Assembly (NCBI RefSeq): GCF_039536245.1
Contig: NZ_BAAAYN010000038.1
Location: forward strand, 69,369 to 133,368
Source of the DNA: Cryptosporangium minutisporangium
Lineage (GTDB): Bacteria; Actinomycetota; Actinomycetes; Mycobacteriales; Cryptosporangiaceae
Length of the DNA stretch: 64,000 nt
Reading direction: 5' to 3'
Shown: one piece after another, positions 42,089 to 51,639 of the stretch
How the letters are laid out: each line of letters begins with the position of its first letter
How positions within the stretch are numbered: position 1 is the stretch's first letter
Translations under genes and position numbers: made by a program
The notes under the pieces: generated by a model
Databases searched by the model: none
What the model was told of the DNA's origin: nothing
The model's input: only the letters and a program-made list of their open reading frames with translations

Positions 42089-43242
42089 GGTAGCGGTAAC
42101 ACCGCACGGACGCGGAACCCGCCGCCGTCGCGCGCGGCGTGTTCGACGGTTCCCGCGAAGAGCGCGGCGCGTTCCGCGATCCCGAGGAGCCCTCGTCCAG
42201 CGCGGTAGTCCGGCGGCGGGCCTGCCCCGTCGTCGCACACCTCCAGCTCGACGTGGCGTCCGTCGCAGCGCGCCGAGACGGCGACCGAGCGCGCCCGGCC
42301 GTGCCGCAGCGCGTTGGTGAGCGCCTCCTGGACGATCCGGTAGGCGGCGCGGTCGAGCCCGGCAGGCAACGCGTCGGCGGGCGGCTCGATGCGGACCGCG
42401 ACCGTGGTGCCGGTGCCGGCCATCCGCTCGGCGAGCCGGGGCACCGCCGCCAGCCCGGGTGGACCGTCGACGGCGTCGTCCGCTCGCGCGCGCCCGTCGT
42501 CCGGGCGCAGGGCGCCGAGCACGTGGTCGAGTTCGTCGAGCGCCTCCCGGCCGCTCTCCTCCACGTCGCGGAGGATGCCGCGGGCCTGGTCCGGGTCCCG
42601 GTCGAGGATCACCCGCGCGGCTCCGACCCGGACCAGCATCACGGAGACCGTGTGACCGACGAGATCGTGCAGTTCGCGGGCGATCCGGGTGCGTTCGTCG
42701 GTGACCGCGTCCCGGCGCAGCTGCCGCTGGGCCTCCGCGTGCGCCCCGGCCTGCTCCTCGCGCCGGCGTGCGGCGGTGTAACCGGCCGCCCAGACCAGCA
42801 GCCAGAGGAACACCACCGCGGCCGGAACCACCGCCGGGGCGTCCGACCGGGCGAAGTACGCCACGATGCCCGGCAGCATGATCACCGGGCCCCAGGCACC
42901 GCGCCGACGGTCGGCATTGTGGCCCAGCGAGTACAGCCCCATCAGGTTCACCAGCGGGGTGAGGTCCGCGGGCCCCAGCCAGAGGGACTCCACGGCCAGC
43001 GCGGCGGTCTGGACGGCGTAGGCGGTCACCGGCGTCCGGCGGCGCAGCGCGAGGCCCCCGGCCACGACGACGCTGAGCGCCACCGCGAACGGCAGGTGAC
43101 GACCGGGTCCGGGGTCGGCGGCGAGCCGCGCGACGACCATCGCCACCAGGGCGACCACCGCCGGCGCCAGGTCGAGGACGGGCGGCGGCAGCGCCCGCAG
43201 CCGCGCGCCGATCGCACGCGCGGCCTCCGGTGGTCCGATCAC
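42085..43242 (-). CDS. HisKA_3 membrane sensor histidine kinase
   Basis: A 385-residue NarX/DesK-type kinase. Hydrophobic segments cover residues about 20-170 (four to six membrane passes, no large external domain), followed by a coiled segment and RTRIARELHDLVGHTVSVMLVRVGAARVILD with the phospho-acceptor His. The ATPase domain has YRIVQEALTNALRHGRARSVAVSA (N box) and GRGLLGIAERAALFAGTVEHA (G box). GTG 43242 has GAGGTAGGA upstream. It starts six bases after the stop of the membrane protein gene, so that protein is probably a sensor partner or a target. Confidence 0.88.
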   Translation of the reverse strand: MIGPPEAARAIGARLRALPPPVLDLAPAVVALVAMVVARLAADPGPGRHLPFAVALSVVVAGGLALRRRTPVTAYAVQTAALAVESLWLGPADLTPLVNLMGLYSLGHNADRRRGAWGPVIMLPGIVAYFARSDAPAVVPAAVVFLWLLVWAAGYTAARRREEQAGAHAEAQRQLRRDAVTDERTRIARELHDLVGHTVSVMLVRVGAARVILDRDPDQARGILRDVEESGREALDELDHVLGALRPDDGRARADDAVDGPPGLAAVPRLAERMAGTGTTVAVRIEPPADALPAGLDRAAYRIVQEALTNALRHGRARSVAVSARCDGRHVELEVCDDGAGPPPDYRAGRGLLGIAERAALFAGTVEHAARDGGGFRVRAVLPLP

Positions 43243-43247
43243 GTTTC

Positions 43248-44180
43248 CTACCTCATCACGGCCGAGGAACGCGTCTCCGCGCCGCCCCGTGCCTCGGCGG
43301 TCCCCGGCGCTCCGGCCCTCGCCCGCAGGCCGCGGAGGACGAGAGCGGCGACGACGACGAACAGCGCGGCACCCACTCCGCCGAGCAGCCCGATCGCGGG
43401 CGTGGGGGAGATCCACGGCTCGCCGGCGTAGGCGGTGACCGTCACCGCGGCGAACAGCGCGGTGTATCCGGCGGCCCCGGCCAGCGCGGCCACTCGACCC
43501 CGTCGCCCGCCCAGCTCCAGGCCGACCGCGAGCAAGCCGAGAACCTGCAGCCCGTGGATGCCGAGGGCATGTGCGAGCTTCGCGCTGCCCGCGGCCCCGA
43601 AGAGCAGTTCCTCCGGCACGTGCCCGGTGGCGTCGACGACGTCCTCACCGACGCCGGCCATGCTGCCGCCGATCGCCCCACCGGCCAGCACCAGCAGCAG
43701 CCCGACCAGGACGGCGACGCGGGCGGCGGGACGGCCCCGGAATCCGAACAGCGCCCACACCAGCAGCACGACGAGGCCGGCGACCAGCAGGAACACCGAC
43801 TGCGCCATTACGTCCCAGATCGCCTCGTCGGTCGGCGTCGCCGCGTTGAAGTGCGACGGCACGCCGCGCCACCGCTGCACGGTGATCAGCGCGACCTCGA
43901 TCACCGAGGTGACGCCGATGATCCCGGTCGGGACCCAGCCCCACCGCCGGTCCGGCAGTTGGCGCAGCACCCACGCGACCGACCACAGCAGCATGCCGAA
44001 CGACGTGCCGAACACCGCGGGCTTGCGCCAAGAGACCGCACCGGCCCACGGTCCGTCGGCAACGGCGATCCCGGTGTGCACCACGCCGGAGAGCACCAGC
44101 GCCGTGCCGGCCCACCAAAGGAAGCGCTGCTGCCGGGTCACCGGCCGGATCGCGTCCCAGAAGCTTCGTATCGTCGTCAT
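43248..44180 (-). CDS. Polytopic membrane protein of unknown function
   Basis: A 310-residue membrane protein with about eight segments, beginning FLWWAGTALVLSGVVHTGIAVADGPW. Conserved-looking polar spots are SWRKPAVFGTSFGMLLWSVAW, HFNAATPTDEAIWD and ALGIHGLQVLGLLAVG. No transporter family is recognised. ATG 44180 gives a normal N-terminus (TTIRSFWDAIRPVTRQQR). It is first in an operon with a kinase and a response regulator, five bases from the kinase, so it probably senses or handles the same signal. Confidence 0.7.
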   Translation of the reverse strand: MTTIRSFWDAIRPVTRQQRFLWWAGTALVLSGVVHTGIAVADGPWAGAVSWRKPAVFGTSFGMLLWSVAWVLRQLPDRRWGWVPTGIIGVTSVIEVALITVQRWRGVPSHFNAATPTDEAIWDVMAQSVFLLVAGLVVLLVWALFGFRGRPAARVAVLVGLLLVLAGGAIGGSMAGVGEDVVDATGHVPEELLFGAAGSAKLAHALGIHGLQVLGLLAVGLELGGRRGRVAALAGAAGYTALFAAVTVTAYAGEPWISPTPAIGLLGGVGAALFVVVAALVLRGLRARAGAPGTAEARGGAETRSSAVMR

Positions 44181-44341
44181 GACCGGGACGCTAGGACCGC
44201 CCGAACGCGCCGCCGTCCCCCTGACGAGGACACCTGGCATACCCCCGAGGGGGTACGGGATGTTCGTCGGTGCGGTGGGGTATAGCCGAAGCGGCACGAC
44301 CATTCGCGTGCCGCTCCATCCGAGGAACCGAGGACGCACCT

Positions 44342-44845
44342 GTGACCGAACTGCCGCTGTACGCGACGCTGGGATTCACCGACGCCGAGTGGGGGCTGCT
44401 GGTCGGCCTGCCCCAGTCGGTGCTGGTCGCGGCGAGCGCCGTCACCCCCGACAGCACCCGCAAGACCCGCGCCGAGACCGCCGCCGGGCTGGACGTCATC
44501 TCGGACGCCCGCGCGTCGGCGAGTCCGCTGGTCGCGGCGATCGCGGCGGAGATCGTCACCGAGGTGGGCGAGCCCGACGTCGGCGTCGAGCCGCCGGTGA
44601 TCGAGCCGCCGGACCCGCAGGCCTACGCCCGCGACGTGCTGGGCCGCGCCGCCGAGGCCAACGCGCTGCTGGCGGCGAAGGCGGAGAAGGCCGATGCGGA
44701 GACGTACCGGCACTGGCTGGTCGAGGTCGCGGAGAGCGTCGTGGGCGCCGCGTCGTCCGGTGGGCTGCTCGGCATCGGCGGCGAGGCCGTCACCGAGGAC
44801 GAGCGGGCGTTCCGCGACGACCTCGCCAAGACCCTCACCGACTGA
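44342..44845 (+). CDS. Hypothetical protein, mainly helical
   Basis: A 167-residue acidic protein without signal or membrane segments. The start LPLYATLGFTDAEWGLLVGLPQSVLVAASAVTPDSTRKTRAETAAGLDVI is regular, followed by Ala-rich helices (DVLGRAAEANALLAAKAEKADAETYRHWLVEVAESVVGAASSGGLLGIGGEAVTEDE). The GTG at 44342 with GAGGA nine bases upstream is the best start. It resembles a small conserved actinobacterial protein of unknown role; I recognise no domain. It lies divergent from the membrane protein gene at 44180. Confidence 0.65.
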   Translation: MTELPLYATLGFTDAEWGLLVGLPQSVLVAASAVTPDSTRKTRAETAAGLDVISDARASASPLVAAIAAEIVTEVGEPDVGVEPPVIEPPDPQAYARDVLGRAAEANALLAAKAEKADAETYRHWLVEVAESVVGAASSGGLLGIGGEAVTEDERAFRDDLAKTLTD

Positions 44846-45225
44846 CGCGTTCCCCCGCAGCACCCCCGAGCGCCCGCCTCTCTGCGGGCATCCGGCCCGG
44901 CCCGTCGTCCACTCGGCGCGGCCGGGCCGCACTGTGTCTGATCCCCGGTCGAGCGACGTCTCCTCCCGGACGGACGGACAGGCCCTTTTCCGCTCACTCT
45001 CTGTGATCGGCGTACCCGGTTAGAACGACGCCGACCAGGACGAAAAGTCCCGCCGCCGACGACGAGTGGCCTGGTCGAGGGCTCAGGATGCGCAACCTGA
45101 GGTTGACGATCCATCGGTATTCGACCCCCTGTGACCGTCATTACAGTCCTTCACGACTCGTTCGGATCGGCCGTCCGTCGTTACCCCCCGCACTTTTTCG
45201 CTTTTCGACGCAAGGAGGCGTCCAT
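44846..45225. other. 380-bp intergenic region before the peptide ABC operon
   Basis: CGGCCCGGC (44893-44901) and GCCGGGCCG (44921-44929) can pair as a terminator of the upstream gene. Further on, CTTTTTCGCTTTTCGACG precedes the AAGGAGG ribosome site of the binding-protein gene. TTGACG at 45103 could be a -35 element, but no good -10 follows at the right distance. No gene or RNA is recognised. Confidence 0.4.
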
Positions 45226-46752
45226 ATGAGAAGGCATAGGTCAGCGGCCTCGTTGCTGACCGGACTCGTCGCGCTGTCCCTGGCGCTCGCCGGATGTTCC
45301 GGCGACTCCGGGAACAGCAGCGAGTCCGGCTCGGCGACGCTGAACGTGAACGCCGGCGGCTTCCCCGAGAACTGGGCGCCCGGCCAGCGGTTGGAGGCCG
45401 GCTTCCTGCGCCTGCCGTACGAGAACCTCGTCGCCAAGAGCCGGGACGGGAAGTTCAGCCCGGTGCTCGCCACGGAGTGGAAAGAGACCGATAAGGCACT
45501 CACGCTCACGCTGCGCGAAGGCGTCACGTTCCACGACGGGACGCCGTTCAACGCCGCCGCGGTGAAGGCGAACCTGGAGTTCGTCCGGGACGGTGCCACC
45601 GCCTTCGGTGGCCCGCTCAAGGCCATCACGACGATCGACACCCCGGACGAGAAGACCGTCACGCTGAACCTGGCCCGGCCGACGCCGTCGCTGCTGACGA
45701 CGCTCTCCACCCGGGCGGCACCGATGGCCAGTCCGGCGGCGCTCAAGGACGGCTCGATCGCGAAGAAGCCCATCGGCACCAGCCCGTGGGCGTACGACGA
45801 GGCCGCGTCGACCCCCGGCACGACGATGACGTTCACGAAGTTCGAGGAGTACTGGGGCGGCACCGACGCCGTCGCGTTCGACACGGTCAAGCTGTTCAAC
45901 ATCGAGGACGAGAACGCCGCGGCCGGTGCGCTCACCAGCGGCCAGGTCGACGTCACGATCGCACAGCCGGAGCAGGTGGATCAGCTCACCGGCACCCCGG
46001 GCGTCGAGACCGTCGACTACGCCGCGATCCGCAACAACGTCATCTTCTTCGACCGCGGCCCCGGCGGCGCGTTCGCCGACGTCCGCGTCCGGCAGGCCGC
46101 CTGCTACGCGATGGACAACACGGTGACCGGGAAGCTGGCCTCCGCGGAGCCGAGCAAGCAGCACTTCGCCGAGGGTGAGCTCGGCTACAACGCGCAGATC
46201 ACCGGCTACTCCCACGACCTCGCCAAGGCCGAGCAGCTGATGGCGGCGGCGGGCAACCCGAAGGTCACCGGCACCGTACTGGCTGCCCCGTTCACCAAGT
46301 CCGAGGTCGAGGTCTACGCCGACCAGATGTCGAAGGCCGGCATCACGATCAAGGTGCAGACCGCCGCCCCGCCGCAGTTCCAGTCCGAGTGGAACAGCGG
46401 CAAGTACCCGGTCGGCATGGCCAACAACGACCAGATCCACCCGTACGAGTGGTACAAGGCCTACTTCGCCGCCCAGGCACCGGGCAACCCGTCGAAGGCC
46501 GAGAGCCCCGCGCTCAAGGCCGCCGCGGAGAAGGCGATCGCCGCCGGCAGCACCCCCGAGGCCGAGCAGCTCTGGGGCGAGGTCACGAAGATCATCTCCG
46601 AGGAGGCGCTGACCTGCTCGCACCTCAAGGGCACCGAGGTCATCGCCTACCAGTCGAACAAGGTCGAGGGCGTCGCCGTGCCGGCGGAGGCCTGGGAGCC
46701 CAACCTGATCAACTGGCGAGACCTGAAGCCGGCCTCCGGGACGGCGAAGTGA
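45226..46752 (+). CDS. Peptide/nickel-type ABC substrate-binding lipoprotein
   Basis: SBP_bac_5-family binding protein, 508 residues. Lipoprotein signal: LLTGLVALSLALAGCSGDSG with the lipobox Cys near residue 24. Mature motifs include LYENLVAKS-like PYENLVAKSRDGKFSPVLATEWKETD, LREGVTFHDGTPFNAAAVKANLEFVRDG and the end NLINWRDLKP. AAGGAGG lies before ATG 45226, giving strong translation. It is the first of six consecutive genes for a peptide or nickel-like importer. Ligand unknown: oligopeptide, opine or glutathione-like molecules are typical. Confidence 0.88.
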   Translation: MRRHRSAASLLTGLVALSLALAGCSGDSGNSSESGSATLNVNAGGFPENWAPGQRLEAGFLRLPYENLVAKSRDGKFSPVLATEWKETDKALTLTLREGVTFHDGTPFNAAAVKANLEFVRDGATAFGGPLKAITTIDTPDEKTVTLNLARPTPSLLTTLSTRAAPMASPAALKDGSIAKKPIGTSPWAYDEAASTPGTTMTFTKFEEYWGGTDAVAFDTVKLFNIEDENAAAGALTSGQVDVTIAQPEQVDQLTGTPGVETVDYAAIRNNVIFFDRGPGGAFADVRVRQAACYAMDNTVTGKLASAEPSKQHFAEGELGYNAQITGYSHDLAKAEQLMAAAGNPKVTGTVLAAPFTKSEVEVYADQMSKAGITIKVQTAAPPQFQSEWNSGKYPVGMANNDQIHPYEWYKAYFAAQAPGNPSKAESPALKAAAEKAIAAGSTPEAEQLWGEVTKIISEEALTCSHLKGTEVIAYQSNKVEGVAVPAEAWEPNLINWRDLKPASGTAK

Positions 46753-46795
46753 CCTCGTCGGTCAATTGGCGACGGGCAGCGGGGAGGGCGGTCCG

Positions 46796-47740
46796 ATGAG
46801 CAAGCTCATCGGCTACCGTCTCCTCCTCGCTGCCCCGCAGCTGGCGCTCGTCGCGTTGCTCGCGTTCTCGCTGACCTACGTCGTGCCGGGCAGCCCGGCC
46901 GCGGAGATCCTCGGCGCGAACGCGACACCGGAACTGATCGCGCAGGTCGAGGCGAAGCTCGGCCTCGACCAGCCGATGCTGACCCGGTTGGTCGACTGGT
47001 TCGGCGCCGCGGTCACCGGCGACCTCGGAGTCTCCTACCGGTCGGCGGTGCCCGTCACCGACCTGCTGCTGGAGCGGCTCCCGGCCACCCTTTCGCTGAT
47101 CGTCGGCGGCCTGGTGGTGGCGGTGGTCTTCGGGATCGGGATGGGCGTGCTGGCCGGAACGCGGCCGGGTTCGATCGCCGACCGGCTGGTCGTCGGCGTG
47201 ACGTCGATCGGCAACGCGATCCCGGAGTTCTGGCTCGGCCTGATCCTGCTGCTGGTCTTCGCCGTGCAGCTCGGCTGGTTCCCGGTCGTCGGCTACGTCC
47301 CGCTGGACGTCGACCCGGCGGCGTGGTTCACCGGCCTGGTGCTGCCGTCGCTGGCGCTCGGCATCGGTTCGTCCGCGCTGATCGCTCGGCAAGCCCGGGC
47401 CGCGATGGTCTCCGCGCTGGGCTCGCCGTACATCGACACGCTGACCGCCGCCGGGGTGTCCCGGCGGCGGATCGTCTTCCGCTACGCGCTGAAGAACGCG
47501 ATGGTGCCGGTGCTCTCCGCGATGGGCATCACGGTCAACATCCTGATCGGTGCCAGCTTCGTGGTGGAGAAGGTGTTCTCCGTCCCCGGCATCGGCAACC
47601 TGATGCTGACGAGCGTGATCGGGAAGGACTTCCCGGTCGTGCAGGGCGGCGTCCTGCTCGTCGCCTGCCTCGTCATCATCGTCAACCTGCTCCTCGACGT
47701 GGGCTACGGCCTGCTCAACCCCCAGGCGCGGCCGTCATGA
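46796..47740 (+). CDS. Peptide/nickel-type ABC permease (DppB-like)
   Basis: Permease of 314 residues, six membrane segments. Typical N-terminal part IGYRLLLAAPQLALVALLAFSLTYVVPGSPAAEILG and GLDQPMLTRLVDWFGAAVTGDLGVSY. The EAA loop is YIDTLTAAGVSRRRIVFRYALKNAMVPVLSAMG. ATG 46796 has GGGGAGGG upstream. Its stop overlaps the start of the fused permease-ATPase (ATGA). It forms the translocation pore with the permease half of that protein. Confidence 0.9.
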   Translation: MSKLIGYRLLLAAPQLALVALLAFSLTYVVPGSPAAEILGANATPELIAQVEAKLGLDQPMLTRLVDWFGAAVTGDLGVSYRSAVPVTDLLLERLPATLSLIVGGLVVAVVFGIGMGVLAGTRPGSIADRLVVGVTSIGNAIPEFWLGLILLLVFAVQLGWFPVVGYVPLDVDPAAWFTGLVLPSLALGIGSSALIARQARAAMVSALGSPYIDTLTAAGVSRRRIVFRYALKNAMVPVLSAMGITVNILIGASFVVEKVFSVPGIGNLMLTSVIGKDFPVVQGGVLLVACLVIIVNLLLDVGYGLLNPQARPS

Positions 47741-49680
47741 CCCACTTGTCGATTCCCCATCCCGAGGTGGCGGCGCAGACCGACGTCGCTGCACACACCG
47801 GCTCCGGGCCGTCCGGCTCGCGGCGTGTGCTGGCCGGCGTCCTGCGCCAGCCGGCCGCGGTGACCGGCCTGGTGTTCCTGCTGCTCGTCGCCGTGGCGGC
47901 GATCGCCGCACCGTGGATTGCCCCCTACGGACCGACCGAGAAGGACTACGACGCCACGCTTGCGGGCCCGTCGGCCGACCACTGGCTCGGCACCGACCAA
48001 CTCGGCCAGGACACGTTCACCCGGGTGCTCTACGGCGCCCGGATCGCGCTGATCGTCGCGTTCGGATCGGTCGGCATCGCGATGGCGATCGGCGTTCCGT
48101 TCGGCCTGCTGCTGGGCTACCGCGGAGGTTGGCGCGATCGGATCGGATCCCGTCTGATCGACGTCTCCGACGCGCTGCCCGGCATCCTGCTCGGGTTCGC
48201 GGTCATCGCCGTGCTCGGCCGCGGCCTGTTCAACCTGATGTTCGCGATCGGCCTGATCTTCTGCATGGGGTTCGCCCGCACGACGCGCGCGGTCGCGCTC
48301 GCCGAACGCAAAAAGCTCTACGTGGACGCGGTGCGCGTGGCCGGCCTGCGGACGCCCGCCATCCTGTTCCGGCAGGTGCTGCCGAACCTCGCCGGCGCGC
48401 TGATCGTGCAGGGGTCGGTGTTCCTGGCCTCGGCGATCATGATCGAGTCGGCGCTGAGTTTCCTCGGTATCGGCCTGGAGTCGGACACCCCGACCTGGGG
48501 CGCGATGCTGAGCAACGCCGCGGCCAACACCCAGCAGCCGTTCCTCGCCGTCCCGCCGGGGCTGGCGATCGTCTGCACGGTGCTGGCGTTCAACATCGTC
48601 GGCGTCGGGATCGGCGACGCGATGACCGGCACCGGCCGGTCCTCGCTCCCTCGCCGCCGCGTGCGGCGCGCGGCCGCCCCGGTGGGCGAGTCGGTCACGC
48701 CCGAGGCCCGTGCCGTACTGGAGTTCCGGGACGTCACGGTGGCGGTGGGCGGCGGGAAGGAGCCGGTGCCGCTGGTCCAGGACGTCTCGCTGGCGATCGG
48801 GCGTGCCGAGGTCGTCGCGCTGCTCGGCGAGTCCGGGTCGGGGAAGTCGATGCTCGCCCGGTCGGCGCTCGGCCTGCTGCCCGCTGGTGTCCACTTGGCG
48901 GGCGGCTCGGTGTGGTTCGAGGGCGAGCGGATCGACGACCTCGACGAACGCGGGCTGCGGAAGATCCGCGGCTGCGGCATGGCCGTCGTACTCCAGGACC
49001 CGATGTCCGCGCTGTCCCCGGTGCACACGATCGGACGGCAGCTCGGCGAGCCGCTCCGCGTCCACGCCGGGCTCACCGGGAAGGCCGCGCGGGAGCGGGC
49101 GGTCGAGCTGCTGGACCGCGTCGGTGTCGAGGACGCCCGGGGGCGGCTCGACGACTACCCCCACCAGTTCTCCGGCGGGATGGCGCAGCGCGTCGCGATC
49201 GCGATGGCGCTGGCCGCCGGTCCGCGGCTGCTGATCGCCGACGAGGCGACCTCGGCCCTCGACGTCACCACCCAGAGCCAGGTGCTCGACCTGCTGCTGG
49301 ACCTGCGGGACGAGATGGACATGGCGATCCTGCTGATCACCCACGACCTGGGGGTCGTCGCGGAGAGCTGCGACCGGGCGGCGGTGATGTACGCCGGTCA
49401 GCTCGTCGAGGTCAACGACGTCACGTCGCTGTTCGACGAGCCTCGGCACCCGTACACCGCGGCGCTGCTGGCAGCGAACCCCACCAGCGAGGCCGACGTG
49501 CCCCGCCTGCCGACGATTCCCGGCCGGGTGCCGCCGGCGGGGGAGTGGCCGGCCGGCTGTCACTTCGCCGGCCGGTGCGCCCATGCCCGGCCGCAGTGCA
49601 CCGAAGGGTCCGTTCCGCTCGTCCAGGACGTGCGCTGCGTCCGCGCCGACGAACTCACGCTGGAGGTGACGTCGCGGTGA
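47737..49680 (+). CDS. Fused ABC permease (DppC-like) and ATPase (DppD-like)
   Basis: A 647-residue fusion. Residues about 30-300 are a DppC-type permease (five to six membrane segments, EAA loop [33 protein letters not shown]). After a basic linker ([17 protein letters not shown]), residues about 325-640 are a peptide-transport ATPase: Walker [12 protein letters not shown], signature [12 protein letters not shown], Walker [14 protein letters not shown] and the C-terminal Cys cluster of the oligopeptide family ([14 protein letters not shown]). Fusion of these two subunits is uncommon; normally they are separate genes. The ATG overlaps the DppB stop, and the stop overlaps the second ATPase gene (GTGA). 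Confidence 0.88.
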   Translation: MTHLSIPHPEVAAQTDVAAHTGSGPSGSRRVLAGVLRQPAAVTGLVFLLLVAVAAIAAPWIAPYGPTEKDYDATLAGPSADHWLGTDQLGQDTFTRVLYGARIALIVAFGSVGIAMAIGVPFGLLLGYRGGWRDRIGSRLIDVSDALPGILLGFAVIAVLGRGLFNLMFAIGLIFCMGFARTTRAVALAERKKLYVDAVRVAGLRTPAILFRQVLPNLAGALIVQGSVFLASAIMIESALSFLGIGLESDTPTWGAMLSNAAANTQQPFLAVPPGLAIVCTVLAFNIVGVGIGDAMTGTGRSSLPRRRVRRAAAPVGESVTPEARAVLEFRDVTVAVGGGKEPVPLVQDVSLAIGRAEVVALLGESGSGKSMLARSALGLLPAGVHLAGGSVWFEGERIDDLDERGLRKIRGCGMAVVLQDPMSALSPVHTIGRQLGEPLRVHAGLTGKAARERAVELLDRVGVEDARGRLDDYPHQFSGGMAQRVAIAMALAAGPRLLIADEATSALDVTTQSQVLDLLLDLRDEMDMAILLITHDLGVVAESCDRAAVMYAGQLVEVNDVTSLFDEPRHPYTAALLAANPTSEADVPRLPTIPGRVPPAGEWPAGCHFAGRCAHARPQCTEGSVPLVQDVRCVRADELTLEVTSR

Positions 49681-50678
49681 CCCCCTCACCCCTCCTGGAC
49701 GTCCGGGACCTGACCGTCGCGTTCGACGCTGGCCGCGCCATGGGCTGGCGCCGCCGGACGGCGACCGCGGTGGACCACGTCAGCCTCGACGTCCGGCCGG
49801 GCGAGACACTCGGCCTGGTCGGCGAGTCCGGCTCCGGCAAGAGCACGACCGGCCGCGCGATCCTCCGGCTCGTCGACGTCACCAGCGGCACGATCGACTT
49901 CGACGGCGTCGACGTGACGAAGCTGGGCCACCGCACCCCGCTGTCCTATCGGCGCGCGGTGCAGGCGGTGTTCCAGGACCCGCTCGCCTCGCTCAACCCC
50001 CGGCACGTCGTCTCCAGCGCGGTGACGACGTCGCTCCACCGGCACGGCATCGGCGACAGGTCCGAGCGCACCGACCGCGCGGCCGACGCGTTCGAGCGGG
50101 TGGGGCTCTCCCGCGCGCACCTCAACCGGTACCCCGCCGAGCTCTCCGGCGGGCAGCGGCAGCGGGTCGCGATCGCCCGGGCACTCGCGCTGGAGCCGCG
50201 GCTCGTGGTCTGCGACGAGGCGGTGAGCGCGCTCGACCTCTCCACCCAGAGCCAAATCATCAACCTGCTCGCCGACCTGCAGCAGTCGACCGGGATGAGC
50301 TACCTGTTCATCGCCCACGACCTCGGCGTGACGCGGCACATCTCCGACCGGATCGCCGTGCTGCTCGGCGGGCGGCTGGTGGAGACCGCGCCGACCGCGC
50401 AGCTGTTCGCCTCGCCCCGGCACCCGTACACCCGCGCGCTGATCGCGGCGAGCCCGGCGTCCCACCCCGAAGGGCGGGACCGGCGCCGCGCGCGGCGCGC
50501 GGCGCACCGGCACGGCAGACGCGACGAGGCGATCCCACGCGGCCTGCCCGGCTGCCCGTTCCGGAACCGGTGCGACCGGGTGATGGACGTCTGCCACACG
50601 GTGACCCCGCCGCTCCAGTTGCTGGACGACGGGAGCAAGGTCGCGTGCCACCTGTACGAGGACGGTGCCCGTGCTTGA
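49677..50678 (+). CDS. Peptide-type ABC ATPase (DppF-like)
   Basis: Second ATPase of the importer, 333 residues. Walker A is [11 protein letters not shown], the signature [12 protein letters not shown], Walker [14 protein letters not shown], and the switch His is in IAHDLGV. The end [20 protein letters not shown] is the oligopeptide-family Cys motif, which in relatives binds an iron-sulfur cluster. An Arg/His-rich stretch ([16 protein letters not shown]) before it is unusual. GTG 49677 overlaps the stop of the fused protein. With that protein's ATPase half it forms the heterodimeric motor. Confidence 0.9.
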   Translation: MTPSPLLDVRDLTVAFDAGRAMGWRRRTATAVDHVSLDVRPGETLGLVGESGSGKSTTGRAILRLVDVTSGTIDFDGVDVTKLGHRTPLSYRRAVQAVFQDPLASLNPRHVVSSAVTTSLHRHGIGDRSERTDRAADAFERVGLSRAHLNRYPAELSGGQRQRVAIARALALEPRLVVCDEAVSALDLSTQSQIINLLADLQQSTGMSYLFIAHDLGVTRHISDRIAVLLGGRLVETAPTAQLFASPRHPYTRALIAASPASHPEGRDRRRARRAAHRHGRRDEAIPRGLPGCPFRNRCDRVMDVCHTVTPPLQLLDDGSKVACHLYEDGARA

Positions 50679-51639
50679 GGTCACGCTGCTGGGCACCAAC
50701 GGCGGCCCGCCTCCGCTGGCCGGCCGGTTCGGCATCTCGTCGGCGCTGGTCGTGAACGGCGCGACGTACGTCGTCGACTGCGGGCGGGGTGCGGTCAGCC
50801 AGTACGTCCGGGCCGGTCTCTCGATGCCCTCGCTGACCGCGATCTTCCTGACGCACCTGCACGCCGACCACACCGTCGACTACTTCTCGTTTCCGCTGCT
50901 CGCCGGTGGTGCGTCCGGGACCCGCGGGTTCTCCGAGCCGATCGGTGTCTACGGGCCGGGGCCGTCCGGGCACGAGTCGGGGGTGGCCGGCGCCCCGGGG
51001 CCGGTGCCCGGCACGGTGGAGATGACGCGGCTGGCGAACCGGGCCTTCGCGGCGCACACGACGTTCTTCTCGAGCGAGCACTTCGGCGTCGACCCGGCGT
51101 CGATGGTGGACGTGCACGACGTGTTGCCCCCGGCGTCGGTCGGCGCGTCGCTGACCGAGACCGCACCGCCGATGGAGCCGTTCGTCGTGATGACCGACGA
51201 CAACGTCCGGGTGAGCGCCGTGCTCGTGCCGCACGGCGCGGTGTTCCCGGCCTACGCCTACCGGTTCGACACCGCGCACGGCAGCGTCGTCTTCTCGGGC
51301 GACACCGCCCGGTCGGACAACCTGGGCCGGCTCGCTCACCGCGCCGACCTGCTGGTTCACGAGGCGGCGGCGGCGGAGGCGCTCCCCGCGCTGGGTCTGC
51401 GGCCCGCGCTGCTGGAGCACATCCGCGACGTCCACACCGACGTCGCGGACCTCGGCGCGATCGCGGTGGCGGCCGACGTCGGTGCGGTGGTGGTCAACCA
51501 CCTGAGCCCCGGCGCACTCGCCGCCGAGGAGTGGCAGAGCCTGATCGACCGCAGCCGGGAGAACGCCGGCTTCCGCGGCGAGATGATCCTGGGAGAGGAC
51601 CTGATGAGGATTCCCGTGTCGGCCAGGGCCGCCCGATGA
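50671..51639 (+). CDS. MBL-fold (RNase Z/arylsulfatase-like) metallo-hydrolase
   Basis: A 322-residue beta-lactamase-fold hydrolase. Metal ligands are visible: FLTHLHADHTVDYF (HxHxDH), the His in LVPHGAVFPAYAYRF, the Asp in VVFSGDTARSDNL and the His in VNHLSPG. An inserted region (about 85-150) carries the substrate-specific part. GTG 50671 is preferred (spacing to GAGGAC); GTG 50665 is two codons earlier. It overlaps the ATPase stop and the next gene's ATG, so it belongs to the import operon and may process the imported substrate. Confidence 0.85.
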   Translation: MLEVTLLGTNGGPPPLAGRFGISSALVVNGATYVVDCGRGAVSQYVRAGLSMPSLTAIFLTHLHADHTVDYFSFPLLAGGASGTRGFSEPIGVYGPGPSGHESGVAGAPGPVPGTVEMTRLANRAFAAHTTFFSSEHFGVDPASMVDVHDVLPPASVGASLTETAPPMEPFVVMTDDNVRVSAVLVPHGAVFPAYAYRFDTAHGSVVFSGDTARSDNLGRLAHRADLLVHEAAAAEALPALGLRPALLEHIRDVHTDVADLGAIAVAADVGAVVVNHLSPGALAAEEWQSLIDRSRENAGFRGEMILGEDLMRIPVSARAAR

